A DNA stretch of 64,000 nucleotides from Luscinia megarhynchos (taxonomy: Eukaryota; Chordata; Aves; Passeriformes; Turdidae): assembly GCA_034336665.1 (NCBI GenBank), contig CM067568.1, positions 10,189,165 to 10,253,164 on the forward strand, read 5' to 3'. The notes under the pieces are model-generated. The model was not told the origin of the DNA. It ran no database searches and was given only the letters and a program-made list of their open reading frames with translations. Below are positions 49,601-63,300 of the stretch, piece by piece. Made by a program: the position numbers and the translations under genes. How positions within the stretch are numbered: the stretch's first letter is position 1; the number at the start of each line of letters is the position of its first letter.

Positions 49601-52600
49601 TGAGCTGAAAACAGATGTCAACCATTGAGACTTTATATGGTGCATTTAGTTTGTTTAAGTAAAAAAAATATTTGAAAATAATTACAGAACAAGGTAGAGC
49701 ACCATTAGTGATGCCTATAGCTGTTAGTTATTTGTGTAGCTAAAAAAACTTACACTCTTTTTTCTTAGTTTGTTATAACTGCACCAGTTAAAGCCCAATA
49801 AACTTTTAACTTGACCACTTGAAGTCTTCCACAGCTTAAATTTGTACATTTAACATGTGTATTTTTGTTTTGGACGAAGAAATGCAGGCACTCGTGCATT
49901 TTTGTGACAATTGTTCTCTGAACTGTAAATCTAATTCCTGAATGGCAGTAGAATAAGCTGTATGTGTGACTAACAAAATACTCAAGACTCGAAAGACAAA
50001 GTTGTGATCTTGTCATAAATTCAACTGTAATGGAATTTTAATTCTTGAAATATTGTTGAATGGGCATACTGTACTTTTAGGAAAGCTGTGTTTTTTAATT
50101 CTATTACACAGACTGCTTTTCATAAAGTTGCAAATTGCAATTGCATAAAAATAGAAGAAAGCCACATGCTTTGTTCCTGCAGAGCTATTTCTTCATAATT
50201 AATCTATTTTCCCAGAAAAACACATAGTAGTTTTATGAAGCTTGTGTGATGACTGGGCTGTTACTGGTCTATATTGTTGGTATATGCTATTTTTAAGCTA
50301 GGTTTAATACAAAACATTCTAGTAGAACTTACAAGAGGATTTCCATTTGCTTTCTTCTTGTTTTATAGTTTGTAAAGAGAGAAGTAGTAGGTTTGATATT
50401 TTTTAAGAATGTAGAATTTTTTAAAGAAGGTTTCAAAGAAAAATTGGTGAGAGCCAACTTTAAAAGCCTTCCTAAAGCATGGATTTAAACTCACATTTCC
50501 CCCCATTATTTATTGGGTAATTTAATCTATTAATCTATTTAATCTTCTTCTTTTAGGCTGCAAGTTCTTCGAATCTTCAGTCTGTGAGAGTTCTTTTTTT
50601 CAGTATATTTTGTTCAGTGGGCTGCCAGGCAGAATTTGCTTTTTGTGAAGGATCTTAGCCTGGGGCCTCTGCCTGAGCCATAGGTTGTGCCCATTGGGCT
50701 GCAGCTGAGGAACAAGTTGGAATTTCCTGTTAAGGGAGGCAAGAGCTGCTGCCTGAGCATTGCCTTTGGGATTCACCCCACATTTCTTAGAAGTGCAATT
50801 ATTGAATTATTCTTATTTTATGCCTTTCAGGAGCTGCTTGCTTTTGCAAAATAGGAAGCTAATTAGCATGTGTTTCTCATGATGAGGAAGTTTCAGCAGT
50901 GGTAGAAAGCCCAAGGTTTGCAATGGATGTTTTTAGGGGTATTTCCAAAACAAATAAGATAACAAGGCATACACACAGAATAAAAGGATGTTTTCTGTGG
51001 TGATAAATATTCAGTCTGTGTTTAGAAATCCATGCAAGTGTTCAAAGCCTTGCAGGGGAATGTTTCTTTCCTGGGTATTTTGTAGTGACCAAAACTGAAA
51101 TGCTTATTTTCAGTGATGAATTCTGGTTCACTTTGCTAAAGTGAATTAAGACAATGCCTGTGAAGGTCTCAGGTTTGCCTTTTGGCTGAGGCAAAGTTTT
51201 AGACACTGGTGCCTGTTCTGCCCTACTCCCACTCATGAGCTGAGGTTTTGACTCAAGCTACCTGTAAGCATGCTTGGAGCTGAGGTACCTGGATTTGTCC
51301 TGACACTATGTGATCCCTTTTCCAGCCCTGAGGGGTTGATTCTTTCCAGCAGGGAAGCAGCAGAGAGCTGCTGGAACATCCCAAAGCCCCCAAAGCAGAG
51401 GGATGTCCTCAGCCTGCAGCTGTGATGGCCCTGCAGTTCAGCAGGACAGCCAAAGCCAGTGGCGTGTTGTTTCAGCTACAGGCAACTGAAAAGAAAACAA
51501 AGCCATAGAGAGCCACATGTTTGTGATTTGGAATTCAAAACTCTTCTTTCAAGAGATTCTCTTTCCTGTTTGGTTAACGTGCACAAATAATGATACCAGG
51601 TTTGCCACTGGGTAAACAGAGTCCGTTCAAGTTGTGATACTTTTGTAAGGTTGTTGTTTCAGCATTGTGTTTTCCAAATATTTTGTTTATAGTGTTTATT
51701 ATTAAAGAGATGAGATCATACATATTTAACAAAATAATCTCGCGGAGGCTGCTTTTTATCATTTTGTTCTCTTTTGCCGCATGGTATCTTTTTGGAAGAG
51801 GCAAGACTGTCACTCATTTTTTGTGAGAGAGTGGTCTTGAAAAAGAACTCAGAGAACATGCTTTCTGCCTTTCTGACCTTGTAAGATGTTTTTGCATTTT
51901 TACAAAATTGTTTACGTGCTTGTTTATGGGTTCTTTATTTTTTTTTTAATTTACAAAAATGTGGCCAGTGGTTTAGTAAATAGCCTTTTTTGGAAGACTG
52001 CAGTTCAAGAACATGTGGGTTCCCTGGTCTAGTCTCTGGACATAGTTATTGATAATAATAATCATAGCTGCTCTGTTTGCTGATAGCCTAGCAGAAGACA
52101 GAAGGTAGCAATTTACATTTATACTTAATTCTAATAAAAATGAGGCTTGTTCCTCATTTCCAGTGAGCTAGGATTTGAAAGGCCTAACTCGTAAGACTGT
52201 TTTCATAATCTGTTGTTTCCTTGAGAATATGCTTACCATCATTTGAAATTAGAAAATCCAGAGGTAAGATTCAGATAAAAGTAATAATAACAATAATAAT
52301 TTTTTAAAGAATGGCCTTAACTGGTCTGCAACCCATTGTTTCTGTCTTGTCGGAAAAGACTTGGAGATATTTCATTTCCCAAAGTTGTGATGGATAAGGA
52401 TAGAATGCTGAAAAGTAAAACCCATGGATCTCCTGTCTTCCTTTGTAAGTGAGTTGTGTGTGTTTTGCTTATTCTCAGCCAGTGTTCTTAAAGTTATTGT
52501 AAAGTCTGTGGGTTGAGCTGTCTCCCATGCCTAACTTTTCTACTTCTTCTTCCTGACTCCTCAAAAACCAGTAGTTCTTCTCGTTTTAGGTTTCATATGA

Positions 52601-53107
52601 AAACAAGAAGAATCATGGCTACTGATAAAATACTTTGAAATTCTGAAGCAGAAGACTCAGAATATAGTTCTGTTTAAAAATCACCGTATGAAGTCTAGAA
52701 ATGAGCAGTAGAAAACCCTCATTACTTACTGACTAAGTTTGGTATGCGCTCCCTACCTAGTCTCAACTGTTCTCTTAAAGGTTTGAAAATAGATTTGCAA
52801 AGACCAAAACACAAATTGTATGCTTTATTAGATTTGATTTATGGTTCTATGAAGACACTAGGATCTTTTTTTTTTTTGTTGTTGTTCTTTTGCATTTGAT
52901 GGTTACTAGGAGGAGCTTTGGACTTTGGCGATCTTAATGTAGTTGTACAAAGCACCATATGGTTTCTACAATTTTCACAGCAGATGGACCAAGGTTTTTG
53001 TCAACATGGTCTTGCCAAACTTAATTAGCAGCAAATTTTCATGTCTGAATCTAAGCTGTTCCTGATTTAGTGGTAAGAGTCAGAAGAGTTACATATAGAT
53101 TCAAGGA

Positions 53108-53290
53108 TCATAGAATGGTTTTGGCTGGATGAGACCTTAAAGATACTCTGGTTCCATAGGCAGGGACACCTTTCACTAGATTGGGTTGTCCTTCCTATGT
53201 TGGGGCCCCCAAGGTGGATGGATTACTCCAGGTGAAGTCTCAGAAGAACAGAGCAGGAGAGAATCACCTCTCTTGACCTGCTGGTAAAGG
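53108..53290 (-). mobile_element. CR1 LINE 3' region with internal deletion
   Basis: The plus strand opens with tcatagaatggtttt, then ccttaaagatact and ggcagggacacctttcacta (the element's 3' tail). It then jumps near 53195 to gttggggcccccaaggt, ctccaggtgaagtctcag and cctctcttgacctgctgg, which in CR1 lie several hundred bases further in. So the copy carries an internal deletion of roughly 0.4 kb. Confidence 0.8.
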
Positions 53291-53967
53291 ATGGGTGCAA
53301 GTGGTCACTGCTCTTGGGCAAAGTTGGTAGTGTGGACTCCCAAAATTAATTTTGCCCACCTTTTTTTGGTGCTACTTGTAAATACCAAGTAAAAAAGGAA
53401 GTGGAATGCTTAATGCTTGAGACTTGCAGGTGATTAAAAGAAAGTAATGAAAATAGTTCTGAATTGCTGAATCTAAAGCCTGTGATGAAGGGCTCCAGAT
53501 AGAGCTCATGATACTCAGTGACTAGTATGTTCAAATTTTGGATGAAATGCAGTTTTGATAAATACAAGCTAAAGTACATTCAGTGGTGAGAGAGAATTCA
53601 TAGCAATGGTCTCTAATTTAGTTATTGTCACTTAGTGGAAAAGTTCTTGGAATCTATTGGGACAGTTCTCTGTAAAACTTCAGCCTAATGTCTGGTCTGG
53701 CATCAGTAAATTCAGAAATAAACAGCGTGGAGTTGTGAAAAACCCGCCCAAAACCACTGTGGTGTTGGGACTTGCAGCTAAGGGGCCAAGAATGGGTGAG
53801 GTGAAACCTAGAGGTCCAGTTCAGCCCTGGTTTCTTTTGTCTTTAAGGTTTTCCTGAACCTTAAAGACTGGGCAGGGACTGGATCCATTCTCTCCCTGGG
53901 CATGGTGAGCTGTAGCTTTGGCTGGCTGGGACAGATGTGAACTCATTCTCAAAGCCCCTCCATACCA

Positions 53968-54360
53968 GCATTTCCACAACCTTCTGTGATAGTCTGTTCC
54001 AGTGCCCCTCTGGTGACTTTCAGGAGCCTTTTCATAGAGTTTGAGTCATGTGGGTTTGGGTACAGTTTTCAGCCTGTTATTACTCTTCTCCTTGAAGTGT
54101 GGTGACCAAACAGGATGGAAGTGACCTTAAAGATGGTGGTAATTTACATGGAATCTTACCAAAATACAGACTGAGACTGGTTTTATGGGCAGTTTCGTGC
54201 ATTGATTGGGCTTTTTATTTTTTATTTTTAGCTTTCATCATCACAACACTGAGGGTCAATTTGTGGTCTGCTCTAACCTCTACATCCCTTTTACCTAAAC
54301 CACATTTTGGCAGTATATGTGCAGTCAGGTGTTTTGGCCTAACTCTGCAGCTTTGCAGGT
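53968..54360 (-). mobile_element. probable older CR1 fragment
   Basis: Short blocks in CR1 order on the plus strand: tttccacaaccttctgtg with gttccagtgcccctctg, then ccttgaagtgtggtgacc, then aatttgtggtctgctctaac. Between blocks the sequence is too diverged to align by eye. Orientation matches the copy at 53.1 kb, so the two may be pieces of one insertion or of nearby insertions. Confidence 0.5.
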
Positions 54361-57300
54361 CTCCTTAATCGCACTCTTAACATTGTTTCATAACTTTTTT
54401 CCTGGTCTTTCAGCATCCCTTTGAATTCATATATTGTCCTCTTCTCTATTTGTTATCTGCACTTCAGAAAATAAATAATTTATGTGTATATATAAAAAAC
54501 ATTTTTGAGCATATATGCTTGTACATTAAAAGAATGTTATGCTGCAGTTATGTTCTGACTCTCAACCTGCAGCAACTTTAATCAAAACCAGAACAAAACC
54601 CACTCCAAATTTAAAAACTGAGCTTTGGACCCCACAATGACTCACATAACATGTCTGGGAGATAGAATTAATGCTGGTGTAAATATGACTGAATGTGTGC
54701 ACTGAGTGAATAAATTTGCAGAAAGACTATTCAGTTGATGTCCCTAGGCATACTAAATTTTGGGTTGTTTGGGGAGCATTTAAGTGGGGTGATATTTTAA
54801 GTGTCAGGGACTTTGAGAAACAAGTTAGCAAATTATTTCCTAAACAACAGAACTAGTGACGTATTTCTGCCCATTTTTGTTTTTTGTCTGGAATGGCCCT
54901 GGTAGTGCTGCTACAGACAAGGAACAGGGTGTCTTGAATACTAACTTTTCTTCAGCTCAGGGTCACTGTGTATTTATTTATTTGGGTTAAAGGCCGTTGG
55001 TCACACAGACGTTGTTTCTGTAGGAAACCTCTCTGCAAGTTGCAGTTTTACTTGTGAGAACACCATTTACTGTCACTTAGGAGAATATCTGCCTGCCTTT
55101 GTGGCAGACACATTATAATACGCTCCAGTTAAGATTCTAGGGCTGCCACAGCCTCAGAAGGGAGAGGTTATGTTCTATTAATTAATTACGGGCCCCCAGT
55201 CAAGTGGCATTTAATTGTTTTCTGGGACATGAGTTTGTGTCTGTTTTCTTTGTTTGTACTCTCATTTCAGACAACCAGTTCCTTCAGTTTCCTGCAATTG
55301 CAAAATATGGATTGAGGAGTTAAAAAAATAGTATTTTCACTGCTAATGGTGCATGCACTGGAAGTGCATTTGGATGTACAGAATCTTGGCAGTGTAGCTT
55401 ATTTATGGGGCAGGAGATGGCAGTAAGGAAATAGGTGATTTAGCACAGGCACAGAACCATACTTTATTCTTACATAGTGGTTTTAAGAGAACTCTCAAAA
55501 CCCCTCAAATGCCATAATAATTGTACAAATTTACACATTGATATTTATTTTGTGCCTTATGGTTTGATTTTTTTTTTTGGATCTGGTATTTACCAGCGTT
55601 TGCAGCATTTGTTTAGCTATGTGGGGAGATCAGGTGAAATACTGTGTGCTGCATGAGCAAAATGCAATTCACATTATGCAAAGTTCAGCTTTAGTGAAGG
55701 CTGCTAGAGTTAGAAGAAATACAAATGCACAGTAACACTTGTGATGATTCAAAGTTTGTGGATTTAAAAGACATTTGCATACAGCATTATTTTTAAGAAT
55801 TCCCATTCTTTGTGTTGGTCCCCACTTAATTGAAGTCACTCTGGCAACCGTGTTCTGTGGGCAAGGAGGGAATGAAACACTATTAACAAGCAAATAGTGT
55901 TTCACTTGGGGACAGCTGAGAGTGTTCCAACAATGGTGTTCACTTTGATTGCCTGTTTGAAGTAGACCCTTGCTTTTTGTTCTCGCTCCGGAAGCAAAAC
56001 GCGTTGTTTGGAACTTGCCTGCAGCTGTGAAGAGCAGAGTTTGTCATGCAGGAGTTGAGCAAGGTGACACCTTGAGAGGATGGTGACCACTGTGGCAATG
56101 TGCTTGTGTTTGCCCTGGTGTAAGCATGATCAGGGGAATGGATTTGTTTCATTTGGGGTCAGTCAGTCAGGCAGGGATGGAATTGCATTCTGGGGATATT
56201 TACGCGATCTCTTGGTCAGGGCTGCTACTGTTTTTGACCTGGAAGCCACTCGGTCTCTGTTGCAGGGTGTTCCCCAGATAAGTCCTCTTCTCTTCTGCCA
56301 GCAGGGCTGTCGCTGGTAGCTCAGGGTGTGTGGATGGTGACACACCACCTTTTTGAAATTCAGGCATGGCAGAAAGCCAATAACCATGGAGCCTTGCACA
56401 CATCCCCTGCACATCCTCAGCTTATGGAGCACTGAGAATGTGGAGCAAAACCTAAACCTTCAGGGCCAAGTTCTCTTGGGAGAGAGCACTGCTTTAGAAT
56501 CTTGGCTTGCACATCCCAGTGTGGGGTTAGCTGGTCCATGGGGTGATCAGCCTGAATGTTTGCACTGATGCCATTCAGGCAGGTGGGTAAGGAGCTGATT
56601 TTTGCTAAATACATGTGGGCCATAAGATATGCTCAGCGTGCTGGAAGCTCTTTGTTTTTGCTCTGTTTTTAGTCTATAGTCAGTCCAGACAAAATATTTG
56701 GCCTACCAGGATATGTGAATCATTCTTCTTTGTAAAGCATCATTTATCATCTGTGTTCTGAAATTGTTTTGTATGAGCAAAACATTGAATGTACTCAGAA
56801 ATTTTTATTGTTAACGTGCGTTTTTACAGCTGTTGTATAAAAATCTTGCTTTGGTGAGATCAAAATATTATTTAATTGTTTTAGCCTATTGGAATCACAG
56901 GAAATATACAGGGTGGAAACTCCCAAATGACTTGTCACTCTTCATCATCTGTAGGTGAGCAGTGGCACGCAGACTTAAATAAACAAATCTTAGCAGCTGG
57001 ATAGTTCTGGGAAAAAAGAGAAAACTGGCTCACTCATCCTTTATGATTGCTGATACTTACGTGTTGGAGTAGAAGAAAAAGCTTTGAAACCTTCTTAATG
57101 CAAAAATATATGTCCAATACAAGTCTGTTATTAAGGATTGAATGAACAGGTTGAAATCAACTTGTGTTGATTTTTTTGCCCTTCTAATCTTGTTTTAAAT
57201 GAAACTAGGCCTGGTTTTGAAAGAAACTAAATGCATGTGTGGAGGGTGCTGTCTAAAATTCTGTGTGGGCTTTCAGTGAGCATCTTAGTACCCAAAGATC

Positions 57301-60300
57301 TGTGACAGCTGCTGTGAAGTTGATGGGAAAATAATGTTGTAGTAGACAGTTGAGATGACCTTGCAGTCACAAAATTTTGTTTGAACAAATTTTGTATCAA
57401 ATATAATTCAAGGAAGTGTGCTGACATGTGATATATATGAATGATACCTGCTGGGGCATGAGCAGGTATGGATCCATGTTCCAGTTCCTCTTACTAAAGG
57501 GACTGTGGCTCTGTAAATGCTTAGAGGCAGGAAGTATTATAGAAAAATGGTATTTTAAATAACAATAAGGAATGGAGAAGGACAGTGGAACAGGAACTGT
57601 GAGATTACAAACATCGTTTTTTAGAGATCAAGTGTGGAATGTGCAGAGGAAGAATCCTGTGAAGGTAGTGGAGAGATAATGAAGGGACTTGGAAGCTGAG
57701 GCAGTTTCCCTTTACAGAAGGTTGGAAAGTAGATCAGGAGGATCTAACATGCAGGGCTAACATCTTGCATGTTGAGATTTGCTGAGTAGTATTTTACAGT
57801 TTGGGTTGAGATGTGGGTAGCTTGAGCAAGCTCTGGAGCAGGAATTAGCAGTGATGTGTGATGTGGGACTACAAATAAAGACTGGGTTTAAGGCTAAAGT
57901 GAGGGAGTTGGAGAGATGAGTTGCACGTTATCTCTGCAGCACTGGCACTGTGTGGGCTCTCACAAGGGCCCTTATGAGGAGGATTCCTCCTTTACACATT
58001 GCAGATTTGAGGAGGATTGTTTTGATCTGAGGCAGATGAAAGAGAGGTGTGTGTGAATATACAGCTTTTGAAAGGAAGAAGTGAAGACAGAAGGGATTTA
58101 TCTGTCTCTGCTGCCTGAATTATGTTGTTCACAGGCCCTTGGCTGAAAATTTCAGATGAGCTGGCTTAGTCATATACTGCAAGAATATCTTGAATTTACC
58201 GAGATGTTAACTTTTAACACAGTTGGCAAATAGTAGCCAAAAGTAATTTTAAATTTTTGGAGGTCATGGTAATTCCCTTTCTCTAGAATGACAGTGTGTC
58301 CAGTGTAAAACAGTATTAAGTTACATTTATGTTGCAATTTAGCAGGAAACGTGGATATTTCACATAAGATCAGGGTCAAGTATGTATTTCCTTTGATTCC
58401 AAGCAAGTGCTTTTTCCTAAGAATTAATGCTTTTTTTTTTTTTTTATATTGTGGAAATATTTCTTTTATTGATCAACTACCCAACCTTGAAATGCTTTCA
58501 GGAGTGATGATTGTTTGCTTCGAAGTGTGTCACACCACCTTTAACGAGTTACACTGCTATTTATGTAGAGCATCTTTTTGGTGTTGAAAACATCAGCCCA
58601 CATTATATCTAAAGTTACAGTAAACTTAGAGCTTTGGTAACCTTCACCTTGAAAATTTCAGAAAGTTCGTTGCCTTCTGTATCAAGAATGTTATTTAGGA
58701 AGGATTTTCCCACCTATTTGAAGGCAAAATGCATGCTGTAATGCATGCTTACTTTGGTTTCTTGGCTTCAAGAAGGGACTGCTTTTTTGCTGCTCTATCT
58801 TTTACACAGATGTACATTTTGCTTCTGATGACAAAGAAGTAGCAGATCCTCCTTTACAAAGTGTTTGGATATTTTAATGTCCCAAAGCATCACTTTGAAC
58901 TCTGGACAAATTAGTGTAATGAAACAGCCGAGTTCCCAACGTGTCAGAGTTGAGCCTGAGAATAAACATTCTGCATTTTCAGCTGCTCTGTGCAAAGACA
59001 GTCTTTTTGAACATGAAATATATGATTACTATGTGTGAGAAATGCAAAGCACTTTTTTATTTGATGTAAACACTGTCATAATGCTCCATGTTCTACTTTA
59101 CTCCAGTGTTTTTGTATTATTTGGTATGGAGGCAGAAAGAGCTTCTAAAGAAACATCACAAAATAGTCCAAATTATCTCAAGGATAAAATTGATTAAAAA
59201 CCAGAAAAAAAGCCTTTGCCTTTTCAGTCATTAACCAGACATGAAGCCCAAATCCTCAAGCTGAGGGAAAGAATATTGCTCTGTCATAACAGAACTTTTC
59301 ATTCTGATATGGAGGGGTCTGTAGAGCTCATGAGCACAGTCCAGGGCAAATCCTGCCCTGTCAGTGGGATAGAACAGAGGAACAGCTGCAGGAGTATGTC
59401 TTGCAGGATGTGCCTGCAGAAGGTCACTGTGGGTGTTGCCATGGGGGATGCAGTTTGCATATGGAGGGCTCTGCAGAAATACCTGGAAAATCTGGAGTAA
59501 GACTCTGATCAGTTCACACTCTGCCTATAAAACATTCCAGCTCTGAGGTAGCAGATGTACATGGAACTCCTGTGCGATGCCAAAGAGAGTGTGTAGAAAT
59601 TCCAGGTGTGCCCTTGTGTGTTCCTGTAGGTGAGGATATTCTGCTTGGGGAATTCAGGGGGAGGTTGCTGTGACTGCTGAGAGTTGCTCTGGTAGATTTG
59701 CTCTGCATCTCATCTCATCCCGCAAGTAATGCAGTTTGAACTTGGACATTCATGCTGCTGAAATACAGAATACATTCTAGGTCCATTATTTTATTTCTGT
59801 AGGGCTGCCTTGTTAGGTCTTGCAACACTGAACTGATGTTTTGTCCTAGTGGGGAACATTAGAGGAGTGGCTTTGGCCTCTTCAGTTTAAACTGAAGGTC
59901 ATAATTAAACTTTTTCAATAGTTGTTCTGTTTGGTTATGTTCTGGTTTGAGTCATGAAGGAGTTGCCGAGTTGCCTTTTTTATTTATTCTGATGGACACA
60001 ATAGAGTTGGGGTCTGGTAGGATTAGTAAGGCAAGAAAAATTCTTGTTGAAGATATATCCAGGAATGGGATTTGTTTTTTCTTTTTTGCCTCTGGAGGAG
60101 AAAAATGCTCTGAAAATAAGTCCGGATCCAGACATTTAGCAAAAGTTTTTGGGTTTTTTATCTTTTAAATTGGGAGTAGTTATCCTAGTTCATATCTTCC
60201 TTTCCATTTTCAGTACCAAAGTATGCACCTGCATCAGAAAAATTTGAGGGTCTGCCATTTTATTTACCTGTCAGAAGTTTTGCTTTTTCCAAAGCAATGG

Positions 60301-63300
60301 CTAAAGAGTATAAATTTTCTCTTAATGCAAACATTATGGGATTTTTTAAAAATATTGAAAGTTGATTTTTATCTTTGAAAGTACTGAAGTTTGAGTACTC
60401 AATCTCCAGCAAGTTCTTTTCTCCTCTGCTTTCCCATTGACAATCAACAAGAAAGTCCATGAGGCTAAATAAATAATGACAGGTACAAATCCAGGATAAG
60501 GATAACAGGATGATGTGTGCAAACCTTGTTGCTCCTTTTTGCCCATTTCTATCAAAATAAGTAGTTACTAAGTAATATAAGACCTCAGAGGCCTCCTCTA
60601 TGTGAGATGTGTATACATCACTTGAAAGTCGTGGTGATGCCAAAGAATATAGGAAGTTCTATGAAAAATTAACACAACTTACTGTATAATAGGGCACAAA
60701 ATATATTGTAAAGCCAGTTTCATGGCTTTACATATATACTGTATAGAGTTTTATGACTGCTGAGTTTTCAATGTATTATCATTTGAGACTTCTGAAAAGC
60801 AGCTTTTTACCAGCTGCTAATAAATTATTTCTGTAAGACTGTGTTGCTAAAACAAGAGAATGGCAACAAATTATGAATGTTCAGTCGTAGTAGGTCTGTA
60901 TCTTCTCTGTCTTGAGGTGTTCTCAATAATAGTCAAAATACTTTTATTCTTGTTAGAAAGCATTAAGTAACTCAAACCACCACCACCACCACCAAAAAAC
61001 TGCTCAAAACAAAACCAAGAAACCTCCCTAAACAAGAACATCCCAACTCCCAGGAGATAACTTCTTGCATTGTCTGTGTGTTTTTTTTAGAAGGTTGGGG
61101 CTTTCAGACCCTCAGGTGGATTCTGTCCTTTAATTTGTTGAAATATTGAGTAGAAATAGGTTTGATAGTGTTTGTACTCAGCCACTTGCTGGGGTGATGC
61201 ATAAAAAGCATGAGGATGAAGAGGTAACACCTGCTTCTGCCACACCAAGAGGGTTTTGTATCTCTGTGCCAGGAAGATTTTTTTGGCTAAATATTGTTCA
61301 GTGTTTGGGCAGTGACATGCAGAGCATTGTCTTGTGTTGAACTTCTCTTCTGCAAGCTGCATAATAAAAGTGTGTGCCTCATTTGGTGACCTGTACTCTG
61401 CATGTAAATTGAAATAGTTCTGTGTTTCCAGGATGGGGGAAGGAGGAAAGCAGTAGAGATAATTTCTTTATTTTTTTTTTTCTTTCTTTTAATGTGTGTG
61501 TATGAGCTGCCTTTTAGGGAGTGTTTTGGATATTTTCCTGTTTTATTTCACTGTACCTCTGGATTTAAATCTTTCTCGCTTCTGTTAATTTCAAGTTAAT
61601 GTGTTTTGTGATTGTACTGTGCATAAGTAGGGCACAACCCAAAACCTGGCTGGGAGTACATGGAAAATTACTTCAGTTTAAAGACAAATGGGTTGCTTTA
61701 TAAGTTACACCTTTGAATATTTGTGCTGCCATATTAATTGTGGTTTTGTCATAGTAATAGATTTGCTGTGACCTAGTAAGTCTGTCAAGGGCCACCTTAC
61801 TTGCTATTGACAAAACTTTTAGGATCTAAAGAAAACATTCAGAAGTCATTGGTTGATTTTTTTCCTCTCTCTTACATTCTTTCACAGTGTATGAGAAAAT
61901 AACAAATGAGAAACTAATCTAGCAAGGTTTTTTTCCCTGATTAATTTAAAGCTGCTTTTATTCAGTGCCATCCCAGCTAGAGATCCAGAACTGAAAACCA
62001 GATCTGAAATGGTAACTCAGACTTTGCTGTTGCAGTGCAGTAATAGCTGCTCTCATAGTCATGGGGACTGCACGAAAGTCAAGTGATGAGTAATGAGATG
62101 GGATGGAGAAGATTTCCTTGTGTAAAGTTGAGACTGGGGTTAAGTGGGAAGCCAAGAGCAATGGAAAATAGAGACGTGTAGGTAGTGTGTGCCTGGAGGA
62201 GCAGGATGGGCAGGAGCTGTGCTGTGACCTTAATAACAGTTGAAATCAAATAGATGTTGTACTTTCAGGTAGCTCTTTGTGTTTTATTAGTATTGATGCT
62301 CTTTCAGACTCTTCTTTCATTCTGACAGAAGTTCTGTTTTTCCCCTTAAGTCTCCATGGAAACTTTTTGGAGTTGAAGTTAGGAGAGGTTATGTACACAC
62401 AACGTTGTCTTGTCATCCATAACTTCTCAGTTCTCTAAACTAATCCCAAGCATTTAAGTGTGTGATGGCTCTGCTGCAGTCCTGTACGTAAGGAAAGACA
62501 TGCTAGAGAGGAGAAGGCTGTTTGTCTTGGACACTGGTTTTCTGCCATGCTCATTTTTTGTGTCAGGCTTCTGAGTGATGGCAAATGCTGGTTGGATTAG
62601 TAAAAAAAGCTTGCAGTTCATAAATTCAGAGAGCAGCTCTCATACATATCTCAATTATTTGGCATACTAAACCAGAAAATCAGATAAGGGAATTTCAAAG
62701 TGCAGGCACTTTGGCTAGTAATAGAGTGATAAAACTTTTTACTTTGGCAAACAGATTGTTTGCAAAATAGAGTTTTTGATTTTGCTGACGATATTTATCA
62801 CGTACATTACCTGTTAATTCTTTGTTCTTGTGACCCAGGCTTACGTGCTAAAATGGCTTTTATATAAGGGCCAGCAGAAACAATTTTCAGTGTATTATAT
62901 GTTGTATTTCCTGAATTCTGAGTCATAAGTTTACAGTTGTTTCTTATTTCAAAAATAAGACATATTTCTAAAATATATGCTGTGTATGGATGTATTTTTG
63001 GGCAACATCTGAAAATACTGTTATCCTGAACAAACTAATAGAGTGTAATAAATTTTTTTCCCTTTTGTGGTGCCAGTATCAGGTGTTCCAGTAAAAGAGA
63101 TGTAGTTTGTACAATTTGTCTGTGTTGTGAAGAGATTTTTTTTCTCCTCCCCCAATCCTCCCAGTAGCCACCAGTTATGTAGGGAAGGTTGGAAAAGCAA
63201 GGAAAGGATAAACCTGAAAGTGTAAGGCATTTTCCTCACATTGTGGAAATAATTTCCTTAATGAATAAAGCAGTTAAACAAGATTTTACAGGTCGAGTGA

